Positions 25,801 through 33,526 of a stretch of 38,071 bases of DNA are shown in pieces. Source of the DNA: G963674505 sp964575975 (lineage in GTDB: Bacteria > Desulfobacterota > Desulfobacteria > Desulfobacterales > SKZT01). A model generated the notes under the pieces. That model made no database searches and was not told where the DNA came from. It saw nothing but the letters and a program-made list of their open reading frames with translations. A program made the translations under genes and the position numbers. Every line of letters begins with the position of its first letter. The stretch's first letter is position 1. The stretch covers positions 1 to 38,071 of the forward strand of contig CAZNTU010000028.1 of assembly GCA_964575975.1 (NCBI GenBank). Reading direction: 5' to 3'.

Positions 25801-26826
25801 CATCTCAAACTGCGAATTTCCATAACGGATTCAAAGGGCGCGACGATTCGTTCCGGACGGGACAAGAGCGTGCTTCTGGGCGCATATTCGGAAAAAAAAG
25901 AGTCGGAGGAGGTCGCGGCGACGAGAAGACAATGGGAAAGAGATGGAATCGTCGAATGGGACTTCGGGAACTTGCCCGAAACTCTGACGGTGAACGGAAA
26001 GGGAGGCGGGCGCTGGTTGCTTTATCCCGCGCTCGAACTCCAAGGTGACGGTTCCGTTTCCATTCGTCTTTTTACCGACCGGCAAACGGCCGAATGCAAA
26101 CATAGAGAAGGGGTCCTGGCCCTTTGCAAGCTGCGCTTTTCCAATGAATTGAAATTTCTGAGGAAAAACCTCTCCGCGAATTCGGAAATCGAAAGATATG
26201 CGGCGATTGCCGGAGGGAGGAAAAAGTTCGAAGACATTTTGTACCGGAGTGTTACGACGGAGCTTTTTGCTAAGAATGCAAGATCCGAAAAAGATTTCCT
26301 GGAGTACGGGGAACAAGCGGCCGGCAAATTGGGGGAAACCGGTTTGAAGAAAAAGTATGTCGCGGTCGACGTTTTGAAGGCGATACACGAGGCGAGAGAA
26401 AAGATTTTCGCGATAGAATCGTCCGGCCGGAAAAACGCCGTCGTATTGGAGTTCTGCGGACATCTGCGAAAATCCCTTTCGAATCTCGCGCCGGAAAATT
26501 TTCCCGAGCTTTACGATATGGAACGGTTGTCCCGTTTGCCCCGATATATACAAGCCATCGGCGTTCGGGCGCAAAGAGGCGTCGTGAATCTCGAAAAGGA
26601 TATCGCCAAAACGAAAATCCTGGAACCATTCGTCAAGGAATTGGAAACGATACTTGCGAATTTGGGTCCGGAGGATTCAGAGGAAAAAAGGGCGGAGGTC
26701 GAAGAATTTTTCTGGCTTCTGGAAGAGTTCAAGGTGTCGCTTTTCGCTCAAGAGTTGAAGACCGTCGTTCCTGTCTCGGAGAAACGGTTGAAACAGAAGG
26801 CTGATCGAATCCGGAGAATGGTTTAG
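22825..26826 (+). CDS. hrpA: DEAH-box ATP-dependent RNA helicase HrpA
   Basis: A 1333-residue superfamily-2 helicase, close to the about 1300 residues of E. coli HrpA, which acts on mRNA/stalled ribosomes. Motifs in order: Walker A GATGSGKTTQ (about 107-116), CTQPRRIAA (Ia), DEAHERSLN (II, about 204), TSATIDTEKF (III), NVAETSITIPGIKYVVDTG (V) and QRTGRCGRV (VI). The ratchet/OB region follows, then a long C-terminal DUF3418-like half (about 600-1333) characteristic of bacterial HrpA. The start is uncertain: TTG codons at 22825 and 22837 are the only candidates in frame, and AAAGGA at 22818-22823 is too close to the first and distant from the second. A 34-codon ATG frame at 22815 overlaps out of frame and is probably spurious. 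Confidence 0.93.
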   Translation: MNITLPDLFHRVGKIESFLPRALGSERFSILKDIRRLKRLAKNPSEDSEQEKAVSELERKFKASVAKKRRRKDGVPEISINEKLPVAAKKDEISRAIQEHPVVIVSGATGSGKTTQIPKICLAAGRGIDGRIGCTQPRRIAAITVANRIAEELGEDLGKSVGYKIRFDEKGSRDGYIKVMTDGVLLAEAQSDPFLNEYDTLIIDEAHERSLNIDFVLGILKNLISRRRDLKLIVTSATIDTEKFSKAFDDAPIIEVSGRMYPVEVEYWPPEKFQEEEEITHVEMAVAAVERLQRKGPFGDILVFMPTEQDIRETCEAIEGRKFKGVDVFPLFARLSSGEQKRVFARTAGRKIIVATNVAETSITIPGIKYVVDTGLARMLRYSPRTRTTALPVEPVSRSSADQRTGRCGRVEKGVCIRLYSQEDYENRPLYTPPEISRSNLAEVILRMIALNLGDIDSFPFIDRPDNKSVADGFELLKELGAIGESDGKARKKGGGKYSLTQMGRFMAGIPLDPRISRILIEAGEEGVLDEILVVAAALSIRDPRERPLDKAEEADRKHAVFADSMSDFVSLLNIWNQYRLAWKKYGSSSGLKRFCKDHFLSFKRMREWRDIREQLKSILEDSGIQVGQGEREVENDSKKGAFGLLYSRIHRCMLSGFLSNIAQKKEQNIYRAAKNREAMIFPGSGIFNRAGEWIVAAEMVETSRLFARTCANVDDGWLEKAGGGLCRRVYLDPRWDAKRGEVVASEQVSLFGLVVVQGRPVSYGRINPSEAKDIFIRSALLGSEIKEKFGFLEHNRKLIGEVTELENRLRRRDILVGENEMRRFYESRLNGEVYDITALRKLVKRKGGDGFLKMERGDLLNYTPGSDILSNFPNNMVVGENKFGCLYCFEPGDEKDGVTIKIPAGAASSVIEAPLDWHVPGFLEEKITLLLKGLPKKYRKELVPLAETAKTIMEEMPKGEVSLRTALSRFVYERFKVDIPASVWPYDDLPDHLKLRISITDSKGATIRSGRDKSVLLGAYSEKKESEEVAATRRQWERDGIVEWDFGNLPETLTVNGKGGGRWLLYPALELQGDGSVSIRLFTDRQTAECKHREGVLALCKLRFSNELKFLRKNLSANSEIERYAAIAGGRKKFEDILYRSVTTELFAKNARSEKDFLEYGEQAAGKLGETGLKKKYVAVDVLKAIHEAREKIFAIESSGRKNAVVLEFCGHLRKSLSNLAPENFPELYDMERLSRLPRYIQAIGVRAQRGVVNLEKDIAKTKILEPFVKELETILANLGPEDSEEKRAEVEEFFWLLEEFKVSLFAQELKTVVPVSEKRLKQKADRIRRMV

Positions 26827-26856
26827 CAATTTTTTCAACCCCGAAAGCTTTTTTTC

Positions 26857-26885
26857 TTGACCTTTTTTTCACTATAACCTATGAG
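26857..26885 (+). promoter_or_regulatory. Promoter of the cold-shock gene
   Basis: TTGACC (26857-26862), a 17-nt spacer and TATGAG (26880-26885). Transcription from here gives a leader of about 130 nt, long as in cspA-type genes. Confidence 0.45.
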
Positions 26886-26926
26886 AAGCGAGGAAAATCC
26901 CCCGGCTATTGCCGTTTGTTCGACCG

Positions 26927-26974
26927 GATTCTGAAGCCGGAGATTTTTCTTGTTCAGAATCGCAGCTTTAGCCG
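26927..26974 (+). promoter_or_regulatory. Structured leader of the cold-shock gene with degraded repeat copy 3
   Basis: The perfect 9-bp inverted repeat GATTCTGAA (26927-26935) / TTCAGAATC (26953-26961) would form a hairpin with a 17-nt loop in the leader. Immediately downstream, 26958-26974 resembles the dispersed repeat core (14 of 17 with 69-85). Confidence 0.4.
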
Positions 26975-27021
26975 CGGGCGAGGCCGGTAACTTATTGTTG
27001 GCGTGAAAGGAGGATTTCGCT

Positions 27022-27225
27022 TTGGCAGAGGGTATCGTTAAATGGTTCAGTGACAAAAAGGGCTATGGATTCATTGAAAGAGACGGCGGAAAGGACCTGT
27101 TCGTGCATTATACGGCGATCAGTATGGAGGGATTCAAAACGCTTGCGCAGGGAGACAGGGTCAACTTCGACGTCGAAGAGAGCGAAAGGGGGCCGGAGGC
27201 CAAAAATGTCGTCAAGGCATCCTGA
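27022..27225 (+). CDS. Cold-shock protein (CspA family)
   Basis: A 67-residue OB-fold RNA chaperone. RNP1 is KGYGFIER and RNP2 is DLFVHYTAI, with the usual start EGIVKWFSDKKG. The length is exactly that of the family. The start is TTG, fixed by the strong AAAGGAGGA at 27006-27014 with 7-nt spacing. A long structured leader precedes it and a hairpin follows. Standing next to an HrpA helicase, it may reflect a shared RNA-remodelling context, though transcription is probably independent. Confidence 0.96.
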   Translation: MAEGIVKWFSDKKGYGFIERDGGKDLFVHYTAISMEGFKTLAQGDRVNFDVEESERGPEAKNVVKAS

Positions 27226-27246
27226 TTGAAAAATCAATTTGGAAGG

Positions 27247-27282
27247 AAGGGCGTTTTGGTCTCTTGCGGCACGAACGCCCTT
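27247..27282 (+). terminator. Hairpin terminator after the cold-shock gene
   Basis: Perfect 9-bp stem AAGGGCGTT / AACGCCCTT with an 18-nt loop, 21 nt after the stop; the T-tract is short. From here to 27623 I see no supported gene or motif. Confidence 0.5.
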
Positions 27283-27623
27283 TAACTACCTAAAATGACG
27301 ATCGATTTTTTTGCATTCCGATAGCCGAACTCTGTACGCGGAAAAAAAACGACCGCGAGATTCCGGTTTTCTGCGTAGAGATCCCTTCGATGGAAAACGC
27401 GTCAAGGCCCCTATGGCAGAATTCTTGCGAGTTTGTCGATGCCGTTTGTCCGGCGGGACAATCGCAAATCGGACAGGGAGCTTGAAAAACATATCAAGGT
27501 CTTTCTCTCATAGAGGACGGTCTCGAAACGGCAGAGCCAAAAAATGATCTCGAACTCGAAACAAATTCCGTGAAAAGCTCGGTTTTGTCGAACAAGACGA
27601 ATTCGATCCCTTTGAATATCGAA

Positions 27624-27652
27624 TTGACATGCTTGTTCGATTTGGCTAATAT
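27624..27652 (+). promoter_or_regulatory. Near-consensus sigma-70 promoter of the Hsp70 operon
   Basis: TTGACA (27624-27629), exactly 17 nt, then TAATAT (27647-27652). The leader to the GrpE-like ATG is about 95 nt. This is the best sigma-70 promoter in the window. No CIRCE-like heat-shock element is visible, suggesting strong housekeeping expression rather than HrcA control. Confidence 0.7.
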
Positions 27653-27752
27653 GGCCGCAAAAAATGCCGGTTGTGAGTTCTATTTGAAAAATATTTGCTG
27701 TTCACGCCGATTGGCCTGCAGAGACGGGTGATGACAAGGAGTTGTTTTTCCA

Positions 27753-28586
27753 ATGAACGATATCAATGACGATGAATTCGAATTGGGTATTCCCATAGGA
27801 GACGAAAGCGAAAATGCAAGGGACGCGAAAAAAGCCGCGGAGGAATTCGATTCGAGGGAAGAGAAGAGTGGGGGAGACTTAGAATCCGACTGGGATGACG
27901 ACGGATACGACTACGAGGTCGAGCTTGGAATCGAAATAGAGGGAGGCCGGGACGATGGCGAATCCCCGTCCAATGGCATGGAAGGCGACGAGGGGAGGAT
28001 GACGTCTGTTTTCGGGAAGGAAGAAGAATCCGTCGAACCTCACGAAGAGGATGTCGGAGACAGGCTATACGAGATATCCGCAAAATTGGACGCCTTGCAA
28101 ACCCAGTTTCTGACCAAGCTCGAAAACGATGCCTTCAAGGACAAATTGATCGATACGCTCCACAGAGAGTTGCAGGCTTATAAGAACGACCTGGTAAAAA
28201 AGCACGTCCAATCCATTGTCATGGATGTCATTAAAATCATAGACGATATTCGCAAGCTTTCGGAGCATTATCACTCCATGAAACCGGAGGAACTCGAGCC
28301 GGCGAAGTTGCTTCAATTGCTCGAGCGAATCCCAGGCGACCTCGAGGACCTTTTTTCCTATCAAGGCGTCAAGCCGTTTACTTGTTACGGCTCCGAGTTC
28401 GATCCTAGCCGGCAAAGAGTTCTGAAGAGAATCGACACGTCCGACCCTTTGGAGGACAGGAAAGTGGCGGAGAGCTTGAAGCCGGGCTACGAATGGGACG
28501 GAAAAATCATCAGACCGGAAATTGTGTCGGTATATCTTTATAGAAAAACATGCGATGATGGAAATATAGGAACATTCGATGAATGA
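27753..28586 (+). CDS. GrpE-like nucleotide exchange factor with long acidic N-terminus
   Basis: A 277-residue protein. Residues 1-110 are low-complexity and strongly acidic, with two copies of the motif ELGIxI (E10-I15 and E57-I62). Residues about 108-200 are helical/coiled coil. The C-terminal part (about 215-270, with FTCYGSEFDPSRQRVLKRID, GYEWDGKIIRPEIVSVY) matches the pattern of the GrpE beta-domain (FDP, GY, G-x-x-[IL]-RP-x-x-V-x-V). By family, it would release ADP from Hsp70. Its stop overlaps the Hsp70 start by 8 nt, so it is tailored to that partner. The acidic extension is not part of normal GrpE. Shine-Dalgarno AAGGAG is rather distant (about 12 nt). Confidence 0.75.
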   Translation: MNDINDDEFELGIPIGDESENARDAKKAAEEFDSREEKSGGDLESDWDDDGYDYEVELGIEIEGGRDDGESPSNGMEGDEGRMTSVFGKEEESVEPHEEDVGDRLYEISAKLDALQTQFLTKLENDAFKDKLIDTLHRELQAYKNDLVKKHVQSIVMDVIKIIDDIRKLSEHYHSMKPEELEPAKLLQLLERIPGDLEDLFSYQGVKPFTCYGSEFDPSRQRVLKRIDTSDPLEDRKVAESLKPGYEWDGKIIRPEIVSVYLYRKTCDDGNIGTFDE

Positions 28587-30249
28587 ACGGTTAAAAAGGA
28601 TTTTCGGCATCGATTTGGGAACGACATATTCCTCGATAGCGTACGTAGACGAATTTGGAAAGGCCGTCATTTTGCCGAACGCGGAAAATCAAAGAGTGAC
28701 GCCTTCAGTCGTCTTTTTCGACGGGGACAGCATCGTGGTTGGAGAGGTCGCCAAGGAGTGCTCCCGACTATACCCCAACGAGGTGGTAAGCTTCATTAAA
28801 CGGAGCATGGGAGAGTCCGATTATCTTTTCGACTACCGGGGCAAGACCTACCGTCCCGAGGAAATTTCAAGCTTCATTCTAAGGAAGGTCGCGCAAGATG
28901 CAGAGGCGTCTTTGGGAGAAAAGATCACGGATGTCGTGATTACCTGCCCAGCGTATTTCGGAATCAATGAAAGGGAAGCCACGCGCGTGGCCGGCGAGAT
29001 AGCCGGGTTCAACGTCCGCCAGATAATCAACGAGCCCACGGCGGCGGCCATCGCATACGGGGCCGCGGAACCGTCGGAGCGCAAGATCGTGCTGGTGTAC
29101 GATCTCGGCGGAGGCACCTTCGACATTACCATGATCGAGATCCGCAACGATTCTATAGAGGTGATCTGCACGGGCGGCGATCACAACCTGGGGGGAAAGG
29201 ACTGGGACGACAGGATCGTGGCGCACTTGGTCCAGGAATTCCAGACGGCTGTCGGCGCCGACGAAGATATCTTGGAGGACCCGGACACATGGCAGGATTT
29301 GCAGCTTTCCGCGGAAAGATCCAAAAAGATTCTCTCTCAAAGAGACAAGACCCCTATCTCCATCACTCATGGCGGCGAAAGGGTCAAAGTGGTTTTGGAG
29401 CGCAAAAAATTCGAGGAGATTACACAGGATTTGCTGGAACGTATGATCGTGTTTACACAGGAGATGCTTCAGGAAGCCAAAGCGAAAAGCTACGATAATT
29501 TCGACGAAATCATCCTGGTGGGCGGGGCCACCCGCATGCCGCAAGTTACGTTCCGTCTGAAGGAAGAGTTCGGGATCGAACCGAAAATGTTCGACCCCGA
29601 CGAAGCCGTCGCCAAAGGGGCCGCCATCTACGGATGGAAACTCTCTTTGAACGACGGACTGGCGAAAAGGATCGCCGACAAAAGCATAACGGGAATGGAC
29701 AAACTCGGGAAAGACGACGTCATCGACCTCACTCCCGATTTAATCGTCGAGAACATGGCTGCGGAAATCGCCAAGGATATCGGATACACTATCGGCGCCG
29801 TCAAGAAATCCCGGGTCCGCATCAAGGATGTGACGAGCAAGAGTTTCGGCGTGGTCGTTCGAAACCCCGAGGACAAGGAACTCGTCTACAATCTCATTGT
29901 CAGAAACATCCCGGTGCCCGTGGATGTCACCAAAGCCTTTTTTACTGCTGTGGCCAACCAGGAGACAGTTTTAATTCGCATCATGGAAAACGAATCCAAG
30001 GACGAAACCGTTTCCCTGGAAGAATCCATGGAAATCGGCACGGCCGTTCTCAACCTTCCATCCGGACTTCCGGCCGAGCAGCCCATCGAAATTTCCTTCA
30101 AACTCAACGAGGAAGGAAGGCTTCAAATAACCGCCTTGGAAACGAAAGAATCCAGATCCGTCGATGTCGGCATCGAGACAGGATCGGTTATCCAGGGACA
30201 AGAACTCAACGAGGCCATATCGCGGAACCAGAGCATCATCGTGTACTAA
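28579..30249 (+). CDS. Non-canonical Hsp70 (DnaK-like) lacking the helical lid
   Basis: A 556-residue Hsp70. The ATPase domain is intact: phosphate-1 GIDLGTTYSSIAYVD (10-24), FIKRSMG with the catalytic Lys, INEPTAAAIAYG, phosphate-2 VYDLGGGTFDITMIEI (about 174) and the adenosine motif ILVGGATRMPQV. After GAAIYGW there is an insertion of about 60 residues before the substrate-binding beta domain (VTSKSFGVVVRN onward); the usual hydrophobic linker DVLLLD is replaced by a segment containing VIDLTPDLI. The protein ends soon after the beta sandwich, without the alpha-helical lid, which DnaK (about 640 residues) has. It overlaps the GrpE-like gene by 8 nt and is followed 34 bp later by a J-like membrane protein, so it probably serves a dedicated client. 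Confidence 0.9.
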   Translation: MNERLKRIFGIDLGTTYSSIAYVDEFGKAVILPNAENQRVTPSVVFFDGDSIVVGEVAKECSRLYPNEVVSFIKRSMGESDYLFDYRGKTYRPEEISSFILRKVAQDAEASLGEKITDVVITCPAYFGINEREATRVAGEIAGFNVRQIINEPTAAAIAYGAAEPSERKIVLVYDLGGGTFDITMIEIRNDSIEVICTGGDHNLGGKDWDDRIVAHLVQEFQTAVGADEDILEDPDTWQDLQLSAERSKKILSQRDKTPISITHGGERVKVVLERKKFEEITQDLLERMIVFTQEMLQEAKAKSYDNFDEIILVGGATRMPQVTFRLKEEFGIEPKMFDPDEAVAKGAAIYGWKLSLNDGLAKRIADKSITGMDKLGKDDVIDLTPDLIVENMAAEIAKDIGYTIGAVKKSRVRIKDVTSKSFGVVVRNPEDKELVYNLIVRNIPVPVDVTKAFFTAVANQETVLIRIMENESKDETVSLEESMEIGTAVLNLPSGLPAEQPIEISFKLNEEGRLQITALETKESRSVDVGIETGSVIQGQELNEAISRNQSIIVY

Positions 30250-30283
30250 CGGGATACACTGACACTTCGATCGAAAGGTAAAA

Positions 30284-32620
30284 ATGGGAAGGGAAAACTT
30301 CTATATCATACTGGACCTTTCCTTGGCCCCTCCCGAGAAAGATCCCGTAAAAATCGAGAAGGCCATTAAAAAAAAACAATCCGAGTGGAGTCGACTTCGA
30401 AGCCACCCCACAAAGGGCATAGCGGCCCAGCATCTCATCGGGATGATTCCCGAAATTCGCAAAGTCATGACGGACCCCGCCCTTCGGGAGAAGGAAGCTC
30501 GGATGGCGTTGGAGTTTATTCGGAATCGGAAAGCCGAGAAGTTTTCCGACATCGACCGGCACTTGGATATTCTCATGAGCAAGGGGTTCATCAAGGACGA
30601 GGAAATCTTCAAGCTTGCCAAGTACCATAAGATCTCCCAAAGCGAGATTAGATCGCGCATCCAGCTCAAGGAACAGGAAAAATACTCCGAACTTGACAAA
30701 CAAATCCAAAACCGCCTGAAAAAAGGATATATCGCCGAGGATGAAATTTCCGCCCTGGCTAAAATCCACGGTCTCGCCGAAAATCTGATTCGCTCGAGAA
30801 TTAAAGGTCCGATTAAGAAGGAAAGCGCCAGCGTCCTTAAAAAATCAAAGCTCTTGGACCCTTCCATTGTTAAGGTAATAGAGGACAATCTCAAAATAGT
30901 CGGGAAGTCGTCTCTTTACGATTTCTTGGGCATCGACCCGACGGCGGAATTGGAAGAGCTTCAAAAGAGAGCCAAGGAAAAGGAAGCCGAGATTTTAAAA
31001 TCCCGTAAAAAGGATTCGATCGCCACAGCCGGCGGCGTATTGGTCGGCCACTGCATTTCGCTGTTCAGAAACCCAAGCGGAAAAGCCTCCTACGACGCCG
31101 CGAGAGTGCGTTCGCATCTGAGCGAAATGGACTCCGATATAGAAGTGGCGGGAATCGAGGGGACGATTCGGATCGACAATTTCGAGTTTCTCGTAGGACG
31201 AGCCGTCGAACTCGGAATGGACTACGACGAAGCCGTCAAATACATCCAAAACTATTGCAAGAAGAAAAACTGGAGCATCGAAACTCCGAAGAAACAGCGA
31301 AAAGGCCGAAAACCAGGACTGCTTCACGTGGCCGCTCTGGCGATTTTTTTGATGGCGGGCGGCTATCAAGGCTTTAAGCTTTACGACGATTATACAAGGA
31401 AAAACGAATACGAAAACTTGATGGCAAATGTCGAAAGCCAGGGGATGCTGGACGACAAAATCCAAGTTCTGAACAAATACCTTCTCTCTCACGAGACTCA
31501 CAAATATACCGGTCTTATAAACCAAAAATATGCGGAATACAAAACCAAAAAGGAGGAGCAGGATCTGGAATCCGCATTGGCTGCCGCCAAGCGATCGATT
31601 TCCGAAGGAAAACTCGACGAAGCCTTGGAGATTTACCGCGATTTTGCAGCTCGAAACCCGAAAAACCCCCGGCTGAAAGGATTGAACAAGGAAATAGCCG
31701 AGCTGGAAAAATCCATCGAGCAAAGGGACTACAAGGAGTTGGAGAACGCTTTGCGCCTGGAGGCGTCCGAAAGAATAGCGGCGTATGCTGCCTATTTGAA
31801 CAAGTATCCGGCCGGGGAGGGGCGGGAGAATGTTCTGAAGCTTCTGGCGGACTTGGGAGATACGTATTACGTTACTTTGACCGACGAGTTGGCGGATTGC
31901 GAAAAACGGAAACAGTACGAAGACTGTCTCCGGTTGGCGGATACTTTTATAAAAGCTTTTCCCGACGACCGACGATCCGAGATTCTGAGAAAAAATCGCG
32001 AGATATTCGAGCAAAAGATCAGGGAAAACATGGTCTTGACCGAACTGAAGAAAAAAGCTTCGGAAAAGGGTATGGATTTTGTCGCTGCCCGAAAAATCTA
32101 TGAAACTTATTTGGTAGTCAATTCCGAATCTCCACTCAAAAGCCGGATAGAAGAAGAGATGGAAACTTTGGACAAGACGCGCCGGAAAACCGAACATGAG
32201 GCCGAACTCGAACGTCGCGCGGCACTTTTGAGAGAAACCGGCGGACGTTTTTCGTTAGTGAATGAAAATACCGTCTCGGACTCCCGAACCGGACTGATGT
32301 GGCAGATGTGGGATTCGACGCATTCGTCCATCGAGTGCATGGATTATCAAGCCGCGCTGGAATACGTCGCCAGCTTGGAAACCGGCGGATACGACGATTG
32401 GAGAATACCCGCTCCGAAGGAATTGATAGGCGTTTATAAGACGAAGCCTTTCTTTCCTTTCGGCGAGGCGGAATGGTATTGGAGTTCCGTCAGTTACAAA
32501 AGTTATTACGACGGATGGATTCAGACGGTGGAGATTGTTACTACCGAACAGAACACGAGTTATCAAGTTGAACAAGTAGATTCGAGAAAATGCGGCGCGG
32601 TTCGTGCGGTGAGGCCGTAA
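30284..32620 (+). CDS. Membrane protein with J-like N-terminus, TPR-like repeats and C-terminal DUF1566-like domain
   Basis: A 778-residue mosaic. The N-terminus (NFYIILDLSLAPPEKDP, KKKQSEWSRLRSHP) resembles a J-domain, but HPD is replaced by HPT (41-43). Two related helical repeats follow (about 88-127 and 136-173; consensus KG[FY]I..[DE]EI..LAK.H.........IRSRI). A second J-like segment (about 207-280; SLYDFLGIDPTAELEELQKR) also lacks HPD. A transmembrane helix lies at about 346-366, then TPR-like/coiled repeats (about 370-645). The C-terminal domain (about 654-778; SDSRTGLMWQ, GGYDDWRIPAPKEL, YWSSVSY, GAVRAVRP) matches the DUF1566 pattern. With N-in topology the J-like part is cytoplasmic and the DUF1566 domain extracytoplasmic. 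It is probably co-transcribed with the Hsp70, 34 bp downstream. Function unknown. Confidence 0.8.
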   Translation: MGRENFYIILDLSLAPPEKDPVKIEKAIKKKQSEWSRLRSHPTKGIAAQHLIGMIPEIRKVMTDPALREKEARMALEFIRNRKAEKFSDIDRHLDILMSKGFIKDEEIFKLAKYHKISQSEIRSRIQLKEQEKYSELDKQIQNRLKKGYIAEDEISALAKIHGLAENLIRSRIKGPIKKESASVLKKSKLLDPSIVKVIEDNLKIVGKSSLYDFLGIDPTAELEELQKRAKEKEAEILKSRKKDSIATAGGVLVGHCISLFRNPSGKASYDAARVRSHLSEMDSDIEVAGIEGTIRIDNFEFLVGRAVELGMDYDEAVKYIQNYCKKKNWSIETPKKQRKGRKPGLLHVAALAIFLMAGGYQGFKLYDDYTRKNEYENLMANVESQGMLDDKIQVLNKYLLSHETHKYTGLINQKYAEYKTKKEEQDLESALAAAKRSISEGKLDEALEIYRDFAARNPKNPRLKGLNKEIAELEKSIEQRDYKELENALRLEASERIAAYAAYLNKYPAGEGRENVLKLLADLGDTYYVTLTDELADCEKRKQYEDCLRLADTFIKAFPDDRRSEILRKNREIFEQKIRENMVLTELKKKASEKGMDFVAARKIYETYLVVNSESPLKSRIEEEMETLDKTRRKTEHEAELERRAALLRETGGRFSLVNENTVSDSRTGLMWQMWDSTHSSIECMDYQAALEYVASLETGGYDDWRIPAPKELIGVYKTKPFFPFGEAEWYWSSVSYKSYYDGWIQTVEIVTTEQNTSYQVEQVDSRKCGAVRAVRP

Positions 32621-32633
32621 AAAACCCGGATTT

Positions 32634-33359
32634 TCAATTGTGCAACGTATTCCAGGCCTTTTTCATGTAAATCCGGGAGATTTCGTCCCAAAGTATCAGC
32701 AGGATGTAACTCAAGAAAGGATCTTTGTTTTCCTTGGACAAATCCCTGATGGTTTTCCACTCCTCGGAACCGGCGATCCTGTTGGCTTCCTGGGAAAGGA
32801 CGTTCAGGAACTCCTCCGAATCGGCCGACCCTCTGAAAATTCTGTTGAGCGCCAAGCGTACAAGACTTGAGCGGGGCAAGCCTATGTTGTCTATGGATTG
32901 GCGGAAAATCTTGGAATCGACGCCGGTCAAATGATTCAACGCCTTTTTAGCGAGCATCGTTCTTAGAATTTCCTCTTCGGGCTCTTCGGCAAGCGTAACG
33001 CGGGAGTAATAATATTGAATATCGTTTCTGCAACCGCAATAATAGAACCTTCCGATTTTAGCCACTCCCAGCAGGCCTTCCTCAAGCTTGCTCCTTGCAT
33101 ACTCCAGGCCGGAAAGGTTGTGAAGGCAAAGGGTCGCGATTTCGTCGGGTTGGGAAAAGCCGTTGGCCATTTTGTGTCCGATCCTGGCCCGAATGTGTTC
33201 CGGGTTCTTTTTCAGCGTGTAAAAATCCAGCGTGCCTCCGGGGACACCGATAGAATCGGGTATGACGCTGATCCCGTTTTCGTTCGTTTCCACGTCGAAT
33301 CCATGGTTTTCAAGCGCTTCCCGAATTCTAACGATTTTAGGATCCAATGGTTTATCCAT
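32634..33359 (-). CDS. Uncharacterised 241-residue protein
   Basis: No family recognised. The N-terminal part (KIVRIREALENHGFDVETNENGI and following) looks like a small alpha/beta domain. The middle contains RFYYCGCRND with a Cys-x-Cys pair. The C-terminal half is helical. No signal peptide or transmembrane segment is seen. It is convergent with the DUF1566-like membrane protein (13 bp between stop codons) and divergent from the cobalamin adenosyltransferase. Codon use looks like its neighbours. The ATG at 33359 has only a weak TAGGG upstream. Confidence 0.7.
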   Translation of the reverse strand: MDKPLDPKIVRIREALENHGFDVETNENGISVIPDSIGVPGGTLDFYTLKKNPEHIRARIGHKMANGFSQPDEIATLCLHNLSGLEYARSKLEEGLLGVAKIGRFYYCGCRNDIQYYYSRVTLAEEPEEEILRTMLAKKALNHLTGVDSKIFRQSIDNIGLPRSSLVRLALNRIFRGSADSEEFLNVLSQEANRIAGSEEWKTIRDLSKENKDPFLSYILLILWDEISRIYMKKAWNTLHN

Positions 33360-33526
33360 CCCTACGTCAGCTTTTCCTTGAAAAAAAGGAACATTTCAGA
33401 TATTCCGGTTCAAATTTGTCGTTGAATCTTCCGGATTTCGAATACAAGTTTTCACAGGAAAACGCGTAAATACGAATGATATCAGGAAAATGTCGTATTT
33501 GGAAGATTATTTTTAAACAGAGCGGC

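Noticed and set aside
27311..27547. 78-codon frame between the cold-shock gene and the GrpE-like gene
   Set aside because: Arg/Ser-rich composition without motifs, non-ATG start and no ribosome site; it looks like non-coding DNA.
30284..32620. Diversity-generating retroelement target (DUF1566/lectin-like C-terminus)
   Set aside because: No reverse transcriptase, template repeat or variable-repeat duplication is seen in the window.
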